Positions 8,701 through 16,622 of a stretch of 37,763 nt of DNA are shown in pieces. The first letter of the stretch is position 1, and every line of letters starts with the position of its first letter. The DNA comes from Oceanobacillus sojae (GTDB lineage: Bacteria; Bacillota; Bacilli; Bacillales; Amphibacillaceae): the NCBI RefSeq assembly GCF_900162665.1, contig NZ_LT727811.1, positions 1-37,763 on the forward strand. The letters run 5' to 3'. The notes under the pieces are model-generated. The model was not told the DNA's origin. It saw only the letters and a program-made list of their open reading frames with translations, and made no database searches. Made by a program: the position numbers and the translations under genes.

Positions 8701-9438
8701 ATGAAAACAAAGTCAGACGTATCTGCAACTGTATTGCGGGCAATTAAAGTATTAGAACATCTGAAGGAAACACCGGGACCGCAAAGTGTCAGTTATATAA
8801 GCAAAGATTTAGAGATTTCCCAAACTATTGTTCATCGTTTGTTAACCACTTTAAAAATGGAAGGATTTGTACTGCAGGATACACATTCCAAACTGTATTC
8901 ACTCGGTCCGGCTTTTTTAGACTATGCAAATAAGATCATAACGGAGCTGCCTTTTGCACCAGTTGTAGAGCCCTGGCTGATCCGGCTGCGAAATCAGACA
9001 GGGGAAACAGCTGGATTCTATATACCGAATGGATACACGCGGCTATGTGTTATGGAATATGAAAGTCAGCAGGAAATCAGAAGGTCTGTAGGTGTCGGCA
9101 ATCAGTATCCTATCCATGCCGGTGCTACAGGCCGGGCAATTCTGTCCTATCAATCCGAAGAGATTCTTCAAAGTGTACTGTACAGTTTATCCCGGGAAGA
9201 GCGCGATATTTTAACTAAGAAAATAGAAACTACAAGAGAGCAGGGTTATGCAGTCAGCTTTGAGGAAATCAACGCAAATGTTTCGGCATTGTCTGCTCCG
9301 GTTTTTGATCAAAACCAGCGTGTTGTAGGAGCATTATCGATTTCAGGTCCGATTTTCCGCTTTAATAGCGAAATGATAGAGAAGCATATTCCGGCATTAG
9401 TTCATGCAACACAGGAAATTTCTAAATCATTTGTGTAA
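8701..9438 (+). CDS. IclR family transcriptional regulator
   Basis: 245 residues with the two IclR parts: an N-terminal winged helix-turn-helix (about 5-68; VSYISKDLEISQTIVHRLLT holds the recognition helix) and a C-terminal effector-binding GAF-like domain (about 80-245). The latter has the typical GATGRAILSY and GALSISGP segments. Such proteins usually control a nearby catabolic operon and respond to a pathway metabolite. It is the last gene of the plus-strand cluster, 63 bases after the dehydrogenase, with CTGGAGG before the ATG, so it is likely the local regulator. A TATAAT hexamer at about 8655-8660 lacks a good -35, so a separate promoter is uncertain. A terminator at 9579-9604 is the first plus-strand stop signal downstream. 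Confidence 0.93.
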   Translation: MKTKSDVSATVLRAIKVLEHLKETPGPQSVSYISKDLEISQTIVHRLLTTLKMEGFVLQDTHSKLYSLGPAFLDYANKIITELPFAPVVEPWLIRLRNQTGETAGFYIPNGYTRLCVMEYESQQEIRRSVGVGNQYPIHAGATGRAILSYQSEEILQSVLYSLSREERDILTKKIETTREQGYAVSFEEINANVSALSAPVFDQNQRVVGALSISGPIFRFNSEMIEKHIPALVHATQEISKSFV

Positions 9439-9501
9439 CGGAAATGCTTTATTAAAGAATAAGAAAAGAATCATTTCTTCTACATCCATTGGTAAATATA
9501 A

Positions 9502-9530
9502 TTGATAATTACCTAATGTTTGCGTATACT
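9502..9530 (+). promoter_or_regulatory. Strong sigma-A-like promoter with no gene downstream
   Basis: TTGATA (9502-9507), exactly 17 bases, then TATACT (9525-9530). Both boxes match consensus at 5 of 6 positions. The only plus-strand feature before the next terminator (9579-9604) is about 50 bases of AT-rich sequence, so the predicted transcript is roughly 68 nt. Confidence 0.45.
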
Positions 9531-9536
9531 GGAATC

Positions 9537-9604
9537 TTGTTATTTTTTTACTTGTCCTAAATTAATAATACACAAGAGCAGACCCTTTGTGGTCTGTTTT
9601 TTTG
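9537..9604 (+). ncRNA. Candidate small RNA between the IclR gene and spoIIQ
   Basis: Inferred only from a promoter-terminator pair: start near 9537, end at the T-run of the 9579-9604 hairpin. It has no ORF of useful length. It resembles no RNA family I recognise. It could equally be an unused promoter upstream of the cluster terminator. Confidence 0.25.
9579..9604 (+). terminator. Terminator of the plus-strand cluster
   Basis: CAGACC (9579-9584), loop CTTTGT, GGTCTG (9591-9596), then eight T. It is a compact rho-independent terminator reading rightward. Confidence 0.8.
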
Positions 9605-9609
9605 TGCAC

Positions 9610-9661
9610 AAAAAAACTGTTGCACGATCAGTTTCCTGATTGTGCAACAGCCTCTTTTTTT
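9610..9661. terminator. Bidirectional terminator, spoIIQ / cluster
   Basis: A 15-bp stem (CTGTTGCAC... at 9617-9631 against 9636-9650) with a short loop has one mismatch. It is flanked by A7 on the left and T8 on the right, so it works for spoIIQ on the minus strand and as a second stop for the convergent plus-strand cluster. Confidence 0.88.
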
Positions 9662-9683
9662 GGTTTTCCCAAGCAATATTCTT

Positions 9684-10559
9684 TTATTCTTCGGACTCGT
9701 CCAATTCTACGTCGATTTCTTCATCCGCTTCTTCGTCAGTTCCTTCGTCTTCACTTGGTGCTTCTTCCTGTTCTGTATCTTCTACGTTTTCTGCATCTTC
9801 TTCAGGATTTACAACATCTTCTCCTGAAGTTGGTTCATCACTTACTGCTTCATCTTCCGCAGCGCTATCTTCTACAGCAATGCTGGATGCCGGCTGATCA
9901 AAATAGCTTTCCGGGTTTACTTCTTTACCGTCTTTACGGATTTCAAAATGCAAGTGTGTTCCATTATCTTTACCAAACAAGTTTTTGCCTGCTGTTCCCA
10001 GCTTATCACCTTGTGCAACTTGGTCACTTACAGAAACTGCTACATCTCCAAGACTAGCATAATACGTTTTTAAGTCTTCACCATGAGATACCACAACTAC
10101 ATTACCCAGTAATGGATCTTCCTTCACTTCTTCTACTGTTCCGCTGATAGATGCTAAGACATCAAAAGTTTCTGCGTCTGCTGCTGCAATGTCTACTCCT
10201 GTACTTTGATAGTAACGATTGTTGTAAAGTACAAGTGCATTTTCTCTGTCGGCCTGCTCTGCGTTGTAATCAAAAAATTTAGTTACGATTTCTGCTTCAT
10301 CTGCGTTTTCCAGCGGCATTCCTACCAATTCCTGCTGATCCACTACCGGTACTGCATCTTCATCATTCATTGATGGAAGATAGTGATCCTCTGCATTCCT
10401 TTGGTCATCTTGCTCTGAAACATCAGTTCCTGCATTTTGATACCAAATGACTGACGCTAATAAAACAGCTGCAATACTTAAATACAATGCTGGGAAAAAC
10501 CATTTCTTACGGAAAATTTGGCTCCATTTATTTTTTGGGCCTTTGAATTCCTCTTTCAT
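9684..10559 (-). CDS. spoIIQ: Stage II sporulation protein Q, LytM/M23-type
   Basis: SpoIIQ is the forespore half of the SpoIIQ-SpoIIIAH channel/zipper across the engulfment septum. The 291-residue product has a short cytosolic N-terminus, one membrane segment (about 20-39), an acidic linker and a LytM (M23) domain (about 105-220). The zinc motif is degenerate: the first ligand histidine is replaced by Ser119 in the SxGVD motif (119-123) while HLH (202-204) is kept. As I remember it B. subtilis SpoIIQ has the same loss, so it is probably structural and not a hydrolase. The last 60 or so residues form a strongly acidic tail. The start is ATG at 10559, correctly spaced from GAGGTG; a longer reading frame to 10637 has no ribosome site. 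A terminator follows. Confidence 0.93.
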   Translation of the reverse strand: MKEEFKGPKNKWSQIFRKKWFFPALYLSIAAVLLASVIWYQNAGTDVSEQDDQRNAEDHYLPSMNDEDAVPVVDQQELVGMPLENADEAEIVTKFFDYNAEQADRENALVLYNNRYYQSTGVDIAAADAETFDVLASISGTVEEVKEDPLLGNVVVVSHGEDLKTYYASLGDVAVSVSDQVAQGDKLGTAGKNLFGKDNGTHLHFEIRKDGKEVNPESYFDQPASSIAVEDSAAEDEAVSDEPTSGEDVVNPEEDAENVEDTEQEEAPSEDEGTDEEADEEIDVELDESEE

Positions 10560-11021
10560 TTTCATCACCTCTGCAACCATTGTGAGCAGAAAAAGAGAAT
10601 TATATACATAACTATGAAAAAAATTTTTGATTTTCATAATAAATAGATTAAATAAAGGTTCTGGATAAGTTGAAATTTAGATTTTACCTTCTAGCATTCG
10701 CTCCGGAAAAACACTACGCTTTCCATGGGCTTGAGCTCAGCCTCCTCAAAAAAAGAAGTTCACTTTTTTTCTGCGGAGGCATACAGGATGTATGTCAGTT
10801 CGGTGTTGCGACAGGACGTCGCGAACTTAACCGAACTTCCTTCCGTTTTGCGCTTTCCCATAGGAGTCTCCGTGTTTTTCCTTCGCTGGTAATAGCGCTT
10901 AAACATGAAAAAACGATGTATTATGTCAGGAACAAAAGAAAGATTTATTATTTCAATTTATATAGTAGAAACGAAACACTTTCACCTTTGCAATAAAAGT
11001 AGTTTAGCCCATTTAGACAAT
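10560..11021. other. Intergenic region spoIID / spoIIQ
   Basis: About 460 bases. Most of it (10693-10887) is a large palindromic element; the rest is AT-rich. spoIIQ is sigma-F dependent in B. subtilis, but I could not pick out a convincing sigma-F promoter upstream of it. Confidence 0.5.
10693..10887 (+). repeat. Palindromic intergenic element, copy E3 with extra hairpin
   Basis: Outer arms GGAAAAACAC (10705-10714) and complement (10872-10881). Inside are GCCTCC/GGAGGC (10740-10745, 10775-10780) and AGTTCGGT/ACCGAACT (10797-10804, 10830-10837), the last enclosing a further near-palindrome TTGCGAC...GTCGCGAA. It shares CGCTCCGG, CGCTTTCC, CCCATAGGAGTC and a terminal CGCT with the other copies. 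It is longer than the others because of the extra internal hairpin. Confidence 0.8.
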
Positions 11022-11053
11022 AAAAAACCCCCGCTCAGTTAGAAACGAGGGTT
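11022..11053 (-). terminator. Terminator overlapping the end of spoIID
   Basis: On the minus strand AACCCTCG (11053-11046) pairs with CGGGGGTT (11033-11026) with one G-T pair, followed by a T-run. The left arm lies within the last codons of spoIID, before its TGA stop. Confidence 0.75.
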
Positions 11054-12252
11054 GGTGCGATTTCACTTACCTGGCTAATTTCCACATCTGTATAGTAGTA
11101 GTGAATAATGTCTTCATAATTTTTTCCTTCTGCCGCCATGCCATTTGCGCCATATTGGCTCATGCCGACGCCGTGCCCATAGCCCTGTGTCGTAAAAATC
11201 AGATGATTATCACTTTGTTCAATAGTAAAGTCACTGGATCTCAAGCCCAATTTATCACGAAATTCCGGTCCTGTAAAAGTATTTCCGGCAACTGTTATTT
11301 CTTTTACTCTGCCACTGTCTGTATGGCTGATTTCCATTGGGATTTTCTTATCATCCTGAAGCGGCACTTGCAATGCCTCAGACACCTCTGCGACACTCAG
11401 CGTTGTCTGACTGGTGAACTCTGGTGCATTCTTATCCCAGGGACTCTCTACGCTGCGCAGATAGGCAACCTCGCTCTCCCAATAATCCTCAGAGTTTTCC
11501 GTATACCCATTACTTGTGGAGAAGAAGGAAGCTGTAATCGGTGCCTTATTATACGTTATGATTTGTCCTTCTGTTTCTTTCACTGCCTGATTTATTTTAT
11601 TCATTTTTTCCTGATATTCCGCTCCCCATTGCTCCTGCAGCTCCTGTTCCCCTTTATATACCTGATGCTGTGTTGAATCAGTCAAATCATAGCTGCTATT
11701 CTTCTCTCCATTCAGCAGAAAGTTGACAGTAAATGTTCTCGCAGCAACTGCCTGGGCTTTTAATGCTTCCATTTCAAACTCTGTCGGCATCTCGGAAGAA
11801 ACCACCCCGGCAACATATTGCTCTACTGGAACATTCTCCACTTTCTCGTTGCTCACCCGCATGACAGAGACATCAAATGGAGATGCTCCGACTTCCACTG
11901 CTTCTTCGCCCGCTGCTGTTTCTTCAGAGGTATCCTCTGTTCCTTCTTCTTTATCAGGATTTTCTTCTTCTGTATCCACCACTTCTACACCTGTACTAAT
12001 TGGATTATCGGTTTTTGTGATCTGGACAATAATTGCAGGGACTGCCAGAATAAAAATGATCAGTACTGCAAAAACACCTAATATCATTTGCTTCCAAGGA
12101 GATGGGCGCTGATGATTATAATACGTTGATTTCCGGTTAGAAAAAGGTACGATTTTCTGTGTCGGCTGGTTCGGTATCCTTTTTTTCTGCTGCAGCTGCT
12201 TCATTTTCTTATGAATTGCTGTGTTTTTCTGTTTATACTTTTTGTTATGCAC
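11035..12252 (-). CDS. spoIID: Stage II sporulation protein D, peptidoglycan lytic enzyme
   Basis: SpoIID is the membrane-anchored lytic transglycosylase that, with SpoIIM and SpoIIP, thins the septal wall and drives engulfment. The 405 residues contain a basic cytosolic N-terminus of about 52 residues, one membrane segment (55-77), an acidic linker (92-120) and the SpoIID domain. SEMP carries the presumed catalytic Glu154, followed by EALKAQAVAARTF and, near the C-terminus, GYGHGVGMSQYGA. The N-terminal extension makes it about 60 residues longer than the B. subtilis protein (343 aa as I recall). The start is GTG (12252-12250) behind GGAGGAGG. The stop codon sits inside the terminator hairpin. 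Confidence 0.94.
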   Translation of the reverse strand: MHNKKYKQKNTAIHKKMKQLQQKKRIPNQPTQKIVPFSNRKSTYYNHQRPSPWKQMILGVFAVLIIFILAVPAIIVQITKTDNPISTGVEVVDTEEENPDKEEGTEDTSEETAAGEEAVEVGASPFDVSVMRVSNEKVENVPVEQYVAGVVSSEMPTEFEMEALKAQAVAARTFTVNFLLNGEKNSSYDLTDSTQHQVYKGEQELQEQWGAEYQEKMNKINQAVKETEGQIITYNKAPITASFFSTSNGYTENSEDYWESEVAYLRSVESPWDKNAPEFTSQTTLSVAEVSEALQVPLQDDKKIPMEISHTDSGRVKEITVAGNTFTGPEFRDKLGLRSSDFTIEQSDNHLIFTTQGYGHGVGMSQYGANGMAAEGKNYEDIIHYYYTDVEISQVSEIAPTLVSN

Positions 12253-12320
12253 GTTCCTCCTCCTTTTCTAAAACTTTCTGAACATCCTCTTAAGCTGTTT
12301 ATCTATCATGCCTACTATTA

Positions 12321-12350
12321 AATCTATACATTTTATTGGCAAAATAGACC
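12321..12350 (-). promoter_or_regulatory. Possible sigma-E promoter of spoIID
   Basis: On the minus strand GGTCTATTTT (12350-12341) and TGTATAGATT (12330-12321) loosely match the sigma-E -35 and -10 boxes. spoIID is sigma-E controlled in B. subtilis. The match is weak. Confidence 0.25.
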
Positions 12351-12416
12351 TTTTTCTTATGATAAAGTTAGAGAAAAAATTTTCAGAGTGTACATAACAG
12401 TTCAAAATATACAGTA

Positions 12417-12469
12417 ATAAAAAAACCATAGAAGTCTCTTTTAGCCGTTCAAAGAGCATTCTACGGTTC
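12417..12469 (-). terminator. Terminator of the dpp-ykf operon
   Basis: On the minus strand AACCGTAGAA...CTCTTT pairs with AAAGAG...TCTATGGTT across 12469-12424, with small internal loops, followed by seven T. It lies just after the ykfD stop codon. Confidence 0.85.
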
Positions 12470-12476
12470 TTTATAT

Positions 12477-13508
12477 TTATGCCTGAATTTCTTCTTCTTC
12501 CATTTCTTTCGTCCGCTGCGGCCCGGTCGGCGGGCTATCCTTATAATTCTGATCATACAGATGGCAGGCAACGCGGTGACCTGACTTTATTTCCTGCCAT
12601 ACCGGCTTCACATCCTTGCATATATCCATTGCCATCGGGCATCTTGTCCGGAATACACACCCTGAAGGCGGATTGATAGGGCTTGGCAATTCCCCTTCTA
12701 AAATAATCCGTTCTCTCTCTTCTTCTATATCCGGGTCTGGAATTGGAATGGCTGATAGAAGCGCTTTTGTATATGGATGCAATGGATTTTCATAGAGATC
12801 CTCGCCATCTGTCTCCTCTACCAGATTTCCTAAATACATCACGCCAATCCGGTCTGAGAATTGCTTCACCATCGACAAGTCATGCGCAATAAATAAGAAG
12901 GTCAGCCCTTTTTCCCGCTGCAGCCGCTTCATCAGATTCACTACCTGCGCCTGCACGGAAACATCTAATGCAGAAATCGGCTCATCGGCAATAATAAAGT
13001 CCGGGTTCAGTGCCAGCGCTCTAGCAATCCCGATTCGCTGACGTTGTCCGCCGCTGAATTCGTGCGGGTAACGGTTCACATGGTCCCTGCTCAGTCCAAC
13101 CTCCTCCAGCAGTTCATATACACGGTTCATGAGATCTTTTTTCTTCTTAAAAATTCCGTGTACCTCCAGAGGCTCAGAGATGATTTCCCTGATGGTAGAC
13201 CGGGGATTCAACGAAGCATACGGATCCTGAAAAATCATCTGCATTTTCCGGTAAAGCGCGAATTGTTCCTTTTCGCTTAATCCATGTACATTTTCATAAT
13301 TAAACCAGACATCTCCGCTTGTTTTCTCATATAATCCGAGAATTGTCCGGCCGATGGTAGATTTCCCGCAGCCGGATTCACCAACCAGACCATAGGTTTC
13401 CCCTTTAAAAATATGAAAGGATACATCATTGACGGCTTTTAAAATATCTGCCTTTCCCACATCAAAGTATTTCACAAGGTTTTTTACTTCCAGTATTTTA
13501 TCTTCCAT
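12477..13508 (-). CDS. ykfD: Peptide ABC transporter ATPase, YkfD/DppF type
   Basis: One of the two nucleotide-binding subunits powering the Dpp peptide permease. The 343 residues carry Walker A GESGCGKS (about 43-50), the signature FSGGQRQR, Walker B FIIADEP and the C-terminal Opp/Dpp extension with the Cys-rich [15 protein letters not shown] block plus one further Cys. That Cys pattern binds an iron-sulfur cluster in some structurally studied homologues. The start is ATG 13508 with GGAGGTG in front; the much longer reading frame overlapping ykfC has no ribosome site. It is the last gene of the operon, as ykfD is in B. subtilis. It probably pairs with DppD, which is encoded five genes upstream. 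Confidence 0.92.
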   Translation of the reverse strand: MEDKILEVKNLVKYFDVGKADILKAVNDVSFHIFKGETYGLVGESGCGKSTIGRTILGLYEKTSGDVWFNYENVHGLSEKEQFALYRKMQMIFQDPYASLNPRSTIREIISEPLEVHGIFKKKKDLMNRVYELLEEVGLSRDHVNRYPHEFSGGQRQRIGIARALALNPDFIIADEPISALDVSVQAQVVNLMKRLQREKGLTFLFIAHDLSMVKQFSDRIGVMYLGNLVEETDGEDLYENPLHPYTKALLSAIPIPDPDIEEERERIILEGELPSPINPPSGCVFRTRCPMAMDICKDVKPVWQEIKSGHRVACHLYDQNYKDSPPTGPQRTKEMEEEEIQA

Positions 13509-13512
13509 CTCT

Positions 13513-14448
13513 TCACCTCCAGTACCTTCTCGCTGCGCATAGCTCCCTTTCGTACTTGGTTCCTTGTAAAGGAGTGATTTCAATCCCTTTTCCTGTTTGC
13601 GGTGAATGCAGCATTTCTCCATTTCCTTTATAGATGCCGACATGATGGATTGCTCCTTTTCCATCCTGATGAGCAAAGAAGAGCAGATCTCCCGGCTTGA
13701 TCGCATCAAAAGCAATCTCTTCACCTGCATCTGCCTGATCTCCCGCATCACGGGCAATCCAATAGCCGTTTGCTTTATGCGCTGCATAGGCGAGCCCTGA
13801 ACAATCATAGCCAAAGGAGCTCATGCCGCCCCAGAAATAATCAAGACCGGTAAAGGGAAGACCGGCAGCCACAATATCTGCGCCGCTGCCAGGCTCTATG
13901 CCAACTTCATTCGTAACAGTTATTGTTTTTTCTTTAGCAATCTGCTGCTTTCCTGTCGGCGTCTGTACATACACATGCGTATCGTTCTCCCCTAAGTAAG
14001 GCAAAATGGTTAAATAACTCAGCTGCATCCTTGTTTGTCCGTCTGAGTCTTCCAGCCAGGCATCCTTTGCGGTAACGACGCTATATTTATCCTGGAGCCA
14101 GCTTTCTTTATTCACACGTGTCAATTGACGGATTGGTATATATCCCGGATAGCCTCCCGCATCTTTTTTGGACGGCTGAAATGGAGCGATAACATGTGCC
14201 CATTCTCCTTCTTCCTCCAGAACTATGACAGGCTCGCCGTACAATGTCTGCGACTGCACCAGATTGTCATTACACAGAGCCAAACCCTGCTCATAGGTTA
14301 AGCTGTTCACCCATTTAAGTATATCTGTCGGGCTTGAGACTCCATATTCATCCTCCGCTCTGGCTGACTCTGGATTAGTCCAGATTGTTGCAACCTGCAC
14401 ATTCGTCACATGAAACATTTCCGGGAGCTTCTCAAACATCTCTTTCAT
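13513..14448 (-). CDS. ykfC: NlpC/P60 gamma-D-glutamyl-L-diamino acid endopeptidase
   Basis: Cleaves the D-Glu-diaminopimelate bond of short murein peptides, releasing L-Ala-D-Glu. The 311-residue product has SH3-like N-terminal regions (about 55-180) and a C-terminal NlpC/P60 domain (about 190-311). The predicted triad is Cys216 (DCSG), His269 (HHVG) and His281 (LHSP). YFWGG (204-208) is the usual substrate-binding motif. I see no signal peptide, so it should act in the cytosol on imported peptides. The start is ATG 14448, one base after the ykfB stop; its AAAGGAG site lies within the end of ykfB, so the two are coupled. Its product is the substrate of the YkfB epimerase encoded upstream. 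Confidence 0.93.
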   Translation of the reverse strand: MKEMFEKLPEMFHVTNVQVATIWTNPESARAEDEYGVSSPTDILKWVNSLTYEQGLALCNDNLVQSQTLYGEPVIVLEEEGEWAHVIAPFQPSKKDAGGYPGYIPIRQLTRVNKESWLQDKYSVVTAKDAWLEDSDGQTRMQLSYLTILPYLGENDTHVYVQTPTGKQQIAKEKTITVTNEVGIEPGSGADIVAAGLPFTGLDYFWGGMSSFGYDCSGLAYAAHKANGYWIARDAGDQADAGEEIAFDAIKPGDLLFFAHQDGKGAIHHVGIYKGNGEMLHSPQTGKGIEITPLQGTKYERELCAARRYWR

Positions 14449-14449
14449 T

Positions 14450-15571
14450 CTACCAGCTCCTTTCATTTTTGATTGGTTCCAAATAAGCTTCCTTCACAGC
14501 TTTTATTCCAAGTCCCGGCTGATCAGGAAAAGTAATTTGATTTCCTTTTCCTTCGTAATGAATACCACCTTCTAAAATATCATCTGACAGCATCAGCGGG
14601 GCATCAAAGTCAAAGCGTGTGACTGCCGGGTGACTGGCTGCAAAATGAGCGGCAGCTGTAATTCCCAGCTTGGTCTCTATCATGCTCCCTGCCATACAGG
14701 AAACCCCATAAGCTTCACAAAGGTTTGCAATTTTTATCGCCTGATGGATCCCTCCAGCCTTCATCAGCTTAATATTAATCAGATCCGCAGCCCCCATTTC
14801 CAGGACACGTCGTGCATCGTGTACAGAAAATACTGCTTCATCCGCCATAATTGGTGTTGTCGTATGACTGGTAATATATTTAAGCCCTTGAATGTCATGG
14901 GCAGGAACAGGCTGTTCTACCAATTCAATATTTAAGCCCAGCTCTTCCATCTTTGTAATAGATTTAACTGCTTCTTTCGCAGTCCAGCCCTGGTTTGCAT
15001 CCAACCGGATCAGAACGTCCTCTCCTGCCGCTTTCCGGACAGCAGCTACCCGTTCAATATCTTTTTCTGCCGAGTCTTTGCCTACTTTTACCTTTAAAAT
15101 GTCAAAGCCATTTTCTTTATATAATTTTGCGTCCTTCTGCATTTGATCAATCTCATTCACGCTGACGGTGTAATCATTTTGGATAGTGGAGCTCGAGCCT
15201 CCCAAATATTGATATAAAGGCTGATTTGCTGCTTGTGCGAGACAATCATATAATGCCATATCCACAGCGGCCTTGGCACTGCTATTATGAACAATCGCCT
15301 TCTCCAGCTGCATAAAAATATGCGCATAGGATGATAGCTCTGCATCCTTTAAAATTGGACGGATGACCTGATCAATCGTGTAATGGATACTTGCCAGACT
15401 ATCGCCTGTAATCACATGCGTCGGCGGAGCTTCTCCCCAGCCGATGCTGCCATTATCGCAGGTTATTTTCACAAAAATACTTTCTGCAACAGTTACCGTC
15501 CGCAGTGCTGTTTTAAAAGGTGTATGTAAAGGGATCGAGCTATGATAAAGTCCTAAATCAATTATCTTCAC
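14450..15571 (-). CDS. ykfB: L-Ala-D/L-Glu epimerase, enolase superfamily
   Basis: Epimerises L-Ala-D-Glu to L-Ala-L-Glu so that murein dipeptides can be hydrolysed and used. The 373 residues keep the muconate-lactonising-enzyme layout. The catalytic lysine pair K160-V-K162 is present on one side and Lys268 on the other. Metal ligands are Asp191 (LDANQGW), Glu219 (VEQP) and Asp244 (ADEA). These match the B. subtilis epimerase numbering closely. The start is GTG at 15571 behind AAAGGGGC. It sits between ykfA and ykfC in the order known from B. subtilis, which supports the specific name over a general dipeptide epimerase. Confidence 0.93.
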   Translation of the reverse strand: MKIIDLGLYHSSIPLHTPFKTALRTVTVAESIFVKITCDNGSIGWGEAPPTHVITGDSLASIHYTIDQVIRPILKDAELSSYAHIFMQLEKAIVHNSSAKAAVDMALYDCLAQAANQPLYQYLGGSSSTIQNDYTVSVNEIDQMQKDAKLYKENGFDILKVKVGKDSAEKDIERVAAVRKAAGEDVLIRLDANQGWTAKEAVKSITKMEELGLNIELVEQPVPAHDIQGLKYITSHTTTPIMADEAVFSVHDARRVLEMGAADLINIKLMKAGGIHQAIKIANLCEAYGVSCMAGSMIETKLGITAAAHFAASHPAVTRFDFDAPLMLSDDILEGGIHYEGKGNQITFPDQPGLGIKAVKEAYLEPIKNERSW

Positions 15572-15604
15572 GATTAACGCCCCTTTCTAAGTATTTGACA
15601 TTCC

Positions 15605-16519
15605 TTAACGTACTCCCGGCGAAAGCTGAAGCGTCTTCGTCCTGCTGGATAAAGTTGCTTTTACTCCTAAAGGAATAGAGAAATGCGGAAAGCAGTGACC
15701 GATTCGGAAACCGGCAATAACCGGCTTTCTATAATTTCTAAAGTAATGCTTCCAGACTTCTTCCAATCTTAAACTTGGATGTACTTTAGGGTCTGCTTCT
15801 GCAAAATCACCGATAATTATCCCGGCAGCCTGCTGCAGCTTCCCGGTCAAACGAAGCTGATTCATCATCGCATCAATCCGATAAGGCTCCTCGCCAACAT
15901 CTTCTATGAATAACAGTTTATCCTTTGTACAAATTTCATAAGGAGTGCCCAGCGTTTGTACAAGCAGTGACAGATTTCCTCCGACAATTTTCCCTGAGGC
16001 TTCTCCTTCCCGATAGACAGTAAGCGGAGAAATACTCTCTGAATAAATGAGGTTAGTCGGTCCAAACAGCTGCCTGAATAATTGGCTGGAAAGTGTATCA
16101 AAGTCTTTTTTCACCATATCCGATGCCGGCATCGGACCATGAAAAGTAATTAAGCCGGTCGCTTGGCGGATGGCTGTATGTAAAAATGTAATATCACTGT
16201 ATCCCCAGATAATTTTAGGATTTTTTTTGATTAATTCCATATCTATTTTATCAATGATGCGACCTGTTCCATAGCCGCCCCTGGCGCAAATAATTGCCTT
16301 CACATTCCGGTCAGCAACCATTTGATGAAAATCCGCTAAACGGCTAGCATCCCTTCCTGCTAAATATCCGTATTGATCATATACATGTTCTCCAAGCTTT
16401 ATTTTTAAGTCCATATTTTCAAAAAAGGAGAATGATTTTTCCAGTTTTTCTTTTTCTACAGGACCAGCCGGAGCGATAATTCCGATGGTATCTCCAAATT
16501 TTAAACGATAAGAAAGCAA
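15605..16519 (-). CDS. ykfA: LD-carboxypeptidase, peptidase S66 (murein tetrapeptide)
   Basis: Removes the terminal D-alanine from murein tetrapeptides. The 304-residue protein has the S66 triad: Ser108 (GYSD), Glu206 (FIEDVGE) and His275 (RIGHCF), plus the ARGGYGTGR loop (79-87). No signal peptide is visible, so it is cytosolic and acts on imported peptides. The start is TTG (16519-16517), seven bases after AAAGGGGGA; there is no competing ATG. It is preceded by a perfect hairpin after dppE that may lower its expression relative to the binding protein. Confidence 0.92.
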   Translation of the reverse strand: MLSYRLKFGDTIGIIAPAGPVEKEKLEKSFSFFENMDLKIKLGEHVYDQYGYLAGRDASRLADFHQMVADRNVKAIICARGGYGTGRIIDKIDMELIKKNPKIIWGYSDITFLHTAIRQATGLITFHGPMPASDMVKKDFDTLSSQLFRQLFGPTNLIYSESISPLTVYREGEASGKIVGGNLSLLVQTLGTPYEICTKDKLLFIEDVGEEPYRIDAMMNQLRLTGKLQQAAGIIIGDFAEADPKVHPSLRLEEVWKHYFRNYRKPVIAGFRIGHCFPHFSIPLGVKATLSSRTKTLQLSPGVR

Positions 16520-16570
16520 GTATGTATCCCCCTTTTTTGAGAAATAAAAGAGTATATTTCTTTAAAATAG

Positions 16571-16615
16571 AGATAGGCTCAAGTGAGACCTGAATGTCGG
16601 TACATGAGCCTATCT
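16571..16615 (-). promoter_or_regulatory. Intercistronic hairpin between dppE and ykfA
   Basis: AGATAGGCTCA (16571-16581) pairs perfectly with TGAGCCTATCT (16605-16615) around a 23-base loop. On the minus strand no strong T-run follows, so it is more likely an mRNA stabiliser or partial terminator that raises dppE over the ykf genes than a full terminator. Confidence 0.6.
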
Positions 16616-16622
16616 GCTTTTT

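Noticed and set aside
9587..10057. Plus-strand ORFs rich in Leu/Ser/His opposite spoIIQ
   Set aside because: They are the antisense of the acidic Glu/Asp tail and LytM region of spoIIQ, with biased composition and no ribosome site.
12268..12459. 63-residue minus-strand ORF upstream of spoIID
   Set aside because: No ribosome site, it lies in the dpp terminator and spoIID promoter region, and resembles nothing known to me.
13509..13814. N-terminal 102-residue extension of the YkfD ATPase
   Set aside because: It overlaps ykfC in another frame, resembles no ATPase and has no ribosome site, whereas ATG 13508 has GGAGGTG.
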